A stretch of DNA of 64,000 bases from Streptomyces sulphureus DSM 40104 (GTDB lineage: Bacteria; Actinomycetota; Actinomycetes; Streptomycetales; Streptomycetaceae). How positions within the stretch are numbered: position 1 is the stretch's first letter; each line of letters starts with the position of its first letter. The notes below the pieces were generated by a model. The model worked only from the letters and a program-made list of their open reading frames with translations, searched no databases and was not told the DNA's origin. Location of the stretch: positions 664,129 to 728,128 of the forward strand of contig NZ_KB905814.1 in the NCBI RefSeq assembly GCF_000381025.1, read 5' to 3'. The position numbers were made by a program, and so were the translations under genes. This document shows, piece by piece, positions 63,962-64,000 of the stretch.

Positions 63962-64000
63962 GTGGCTCGAACACGTACCAGAGCGGCCCGCATCCGCAAC
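63962..64000 (+). CDS. Start of a probable exported protein, truncated by window edge
   Basis: GTG 63962 with GGAGGAAG at 63952-63959 opens MARTRTRAARIRN, the basic n-region typical of a signal peptide. The remainder lies outside the window. The upstream dre-like operator suggests a DasR-controlled chitinase, chitosanase or chitin-binding protein, but this rests only on the promoter. Confidence 0.6.
   Translation, partial: MARTRTRAARIRN

Overview
The window looks like a Streptomyces chromosome segment. It has very high GC with strong third-position G/C bias, GTG and TTG starts, a WhiB-like regulator, SpoIIE-type phosphatases, DUF574 methyltransferases, an actinobacterial Tad pilus operon and DUF6571-type WXG proteins. 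From memory, the order glpX, wblI, DUF1707, class I fumarase, fumC, DUF402, PP2C phosphatase, ahpD/ahpC/oxyR matches the region around SCO5047-SCO5031 of S. coelicolor. No search was run.

Left block (1 to about 26.4 kb), conserved housekeeping genes. It carries the end of class II fructose-1,6-bisphosphatase, WblI, and two fumarases (Fe-S class I and class II) with an Rpn/PD-(D/E)XK-like gene between them. These are followed by a DUF402 protein, a methyltransferase, a GAF-SpoIIE-HATPase phosphatase, the divergent oxyR / ahpC-ahpD peroxide-defence pair and an SPFH/ribbon-helix-helix-like pair. A membrane alpha/beta hydrolase, an AI-2E family permease, a secreted lytic transglycosylase, PhoH-PIN, a cis-prenyltransferase, an aldo/keto reductase and a stand-alone prepilin peptidase complete the block. 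Several genes appear leaderless.

Middle block (about 26.4-50.8 kb), accessory. Three related WXG/DUF6571-type loci lie within 23 kb. Locus 1 (27.4-31.7 kb) is a WXG-like partner, a 708-residue effector-like protein and a decaying tandem array of paralogous lipoproteins, including a remnant of the effector's C-terminal tip. Locus 2 (46.2-49.8 kb, minus strand) has closely related N-terminal genes but a different glycine-rich C terminus and different downstream genes. Locus 3 (45.4-46.2 kb) is a frameshifted relic beside a broken HATPase gene. Conserved heads, divergent tails and arrays of downstream partners are what polymorphic secreted effector systems look like. No type VII secretion machinery is visible here. 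Between the loci sit a C39-like peptidase, a haloperoxidase-like hydrolase, MFS transporters (one a heavily frameshifted pseudogene), an IclR regulator with a candidate palindromic operator, a 2-hydroxyacid dehydrogenase, a membrane SpoIIE phosphatase, a Tat-exported amidohydrolase with a TolB-like propeller and an NPP1 protein.

Right block (about 51-64 kb). A Tad/Flp pilus operon runs on the minus strand: a zinc-ribbon/proline-repeat protein, CpaB, a CpaE-TadE fusion, TadE, CpaF, TadB, TadC, then Flp pilin, a TadG-like protein, a lipoprotein and an OmpA-domain protein. The prepilin peptidase at 24.3-25.0 kb probably serves this system. Beyond it are an atypical NRAMP-related transporter and, at the right edge, a near-perfect DasR-type (dre) operator in front of the first 13 codons of a probable exported protein.
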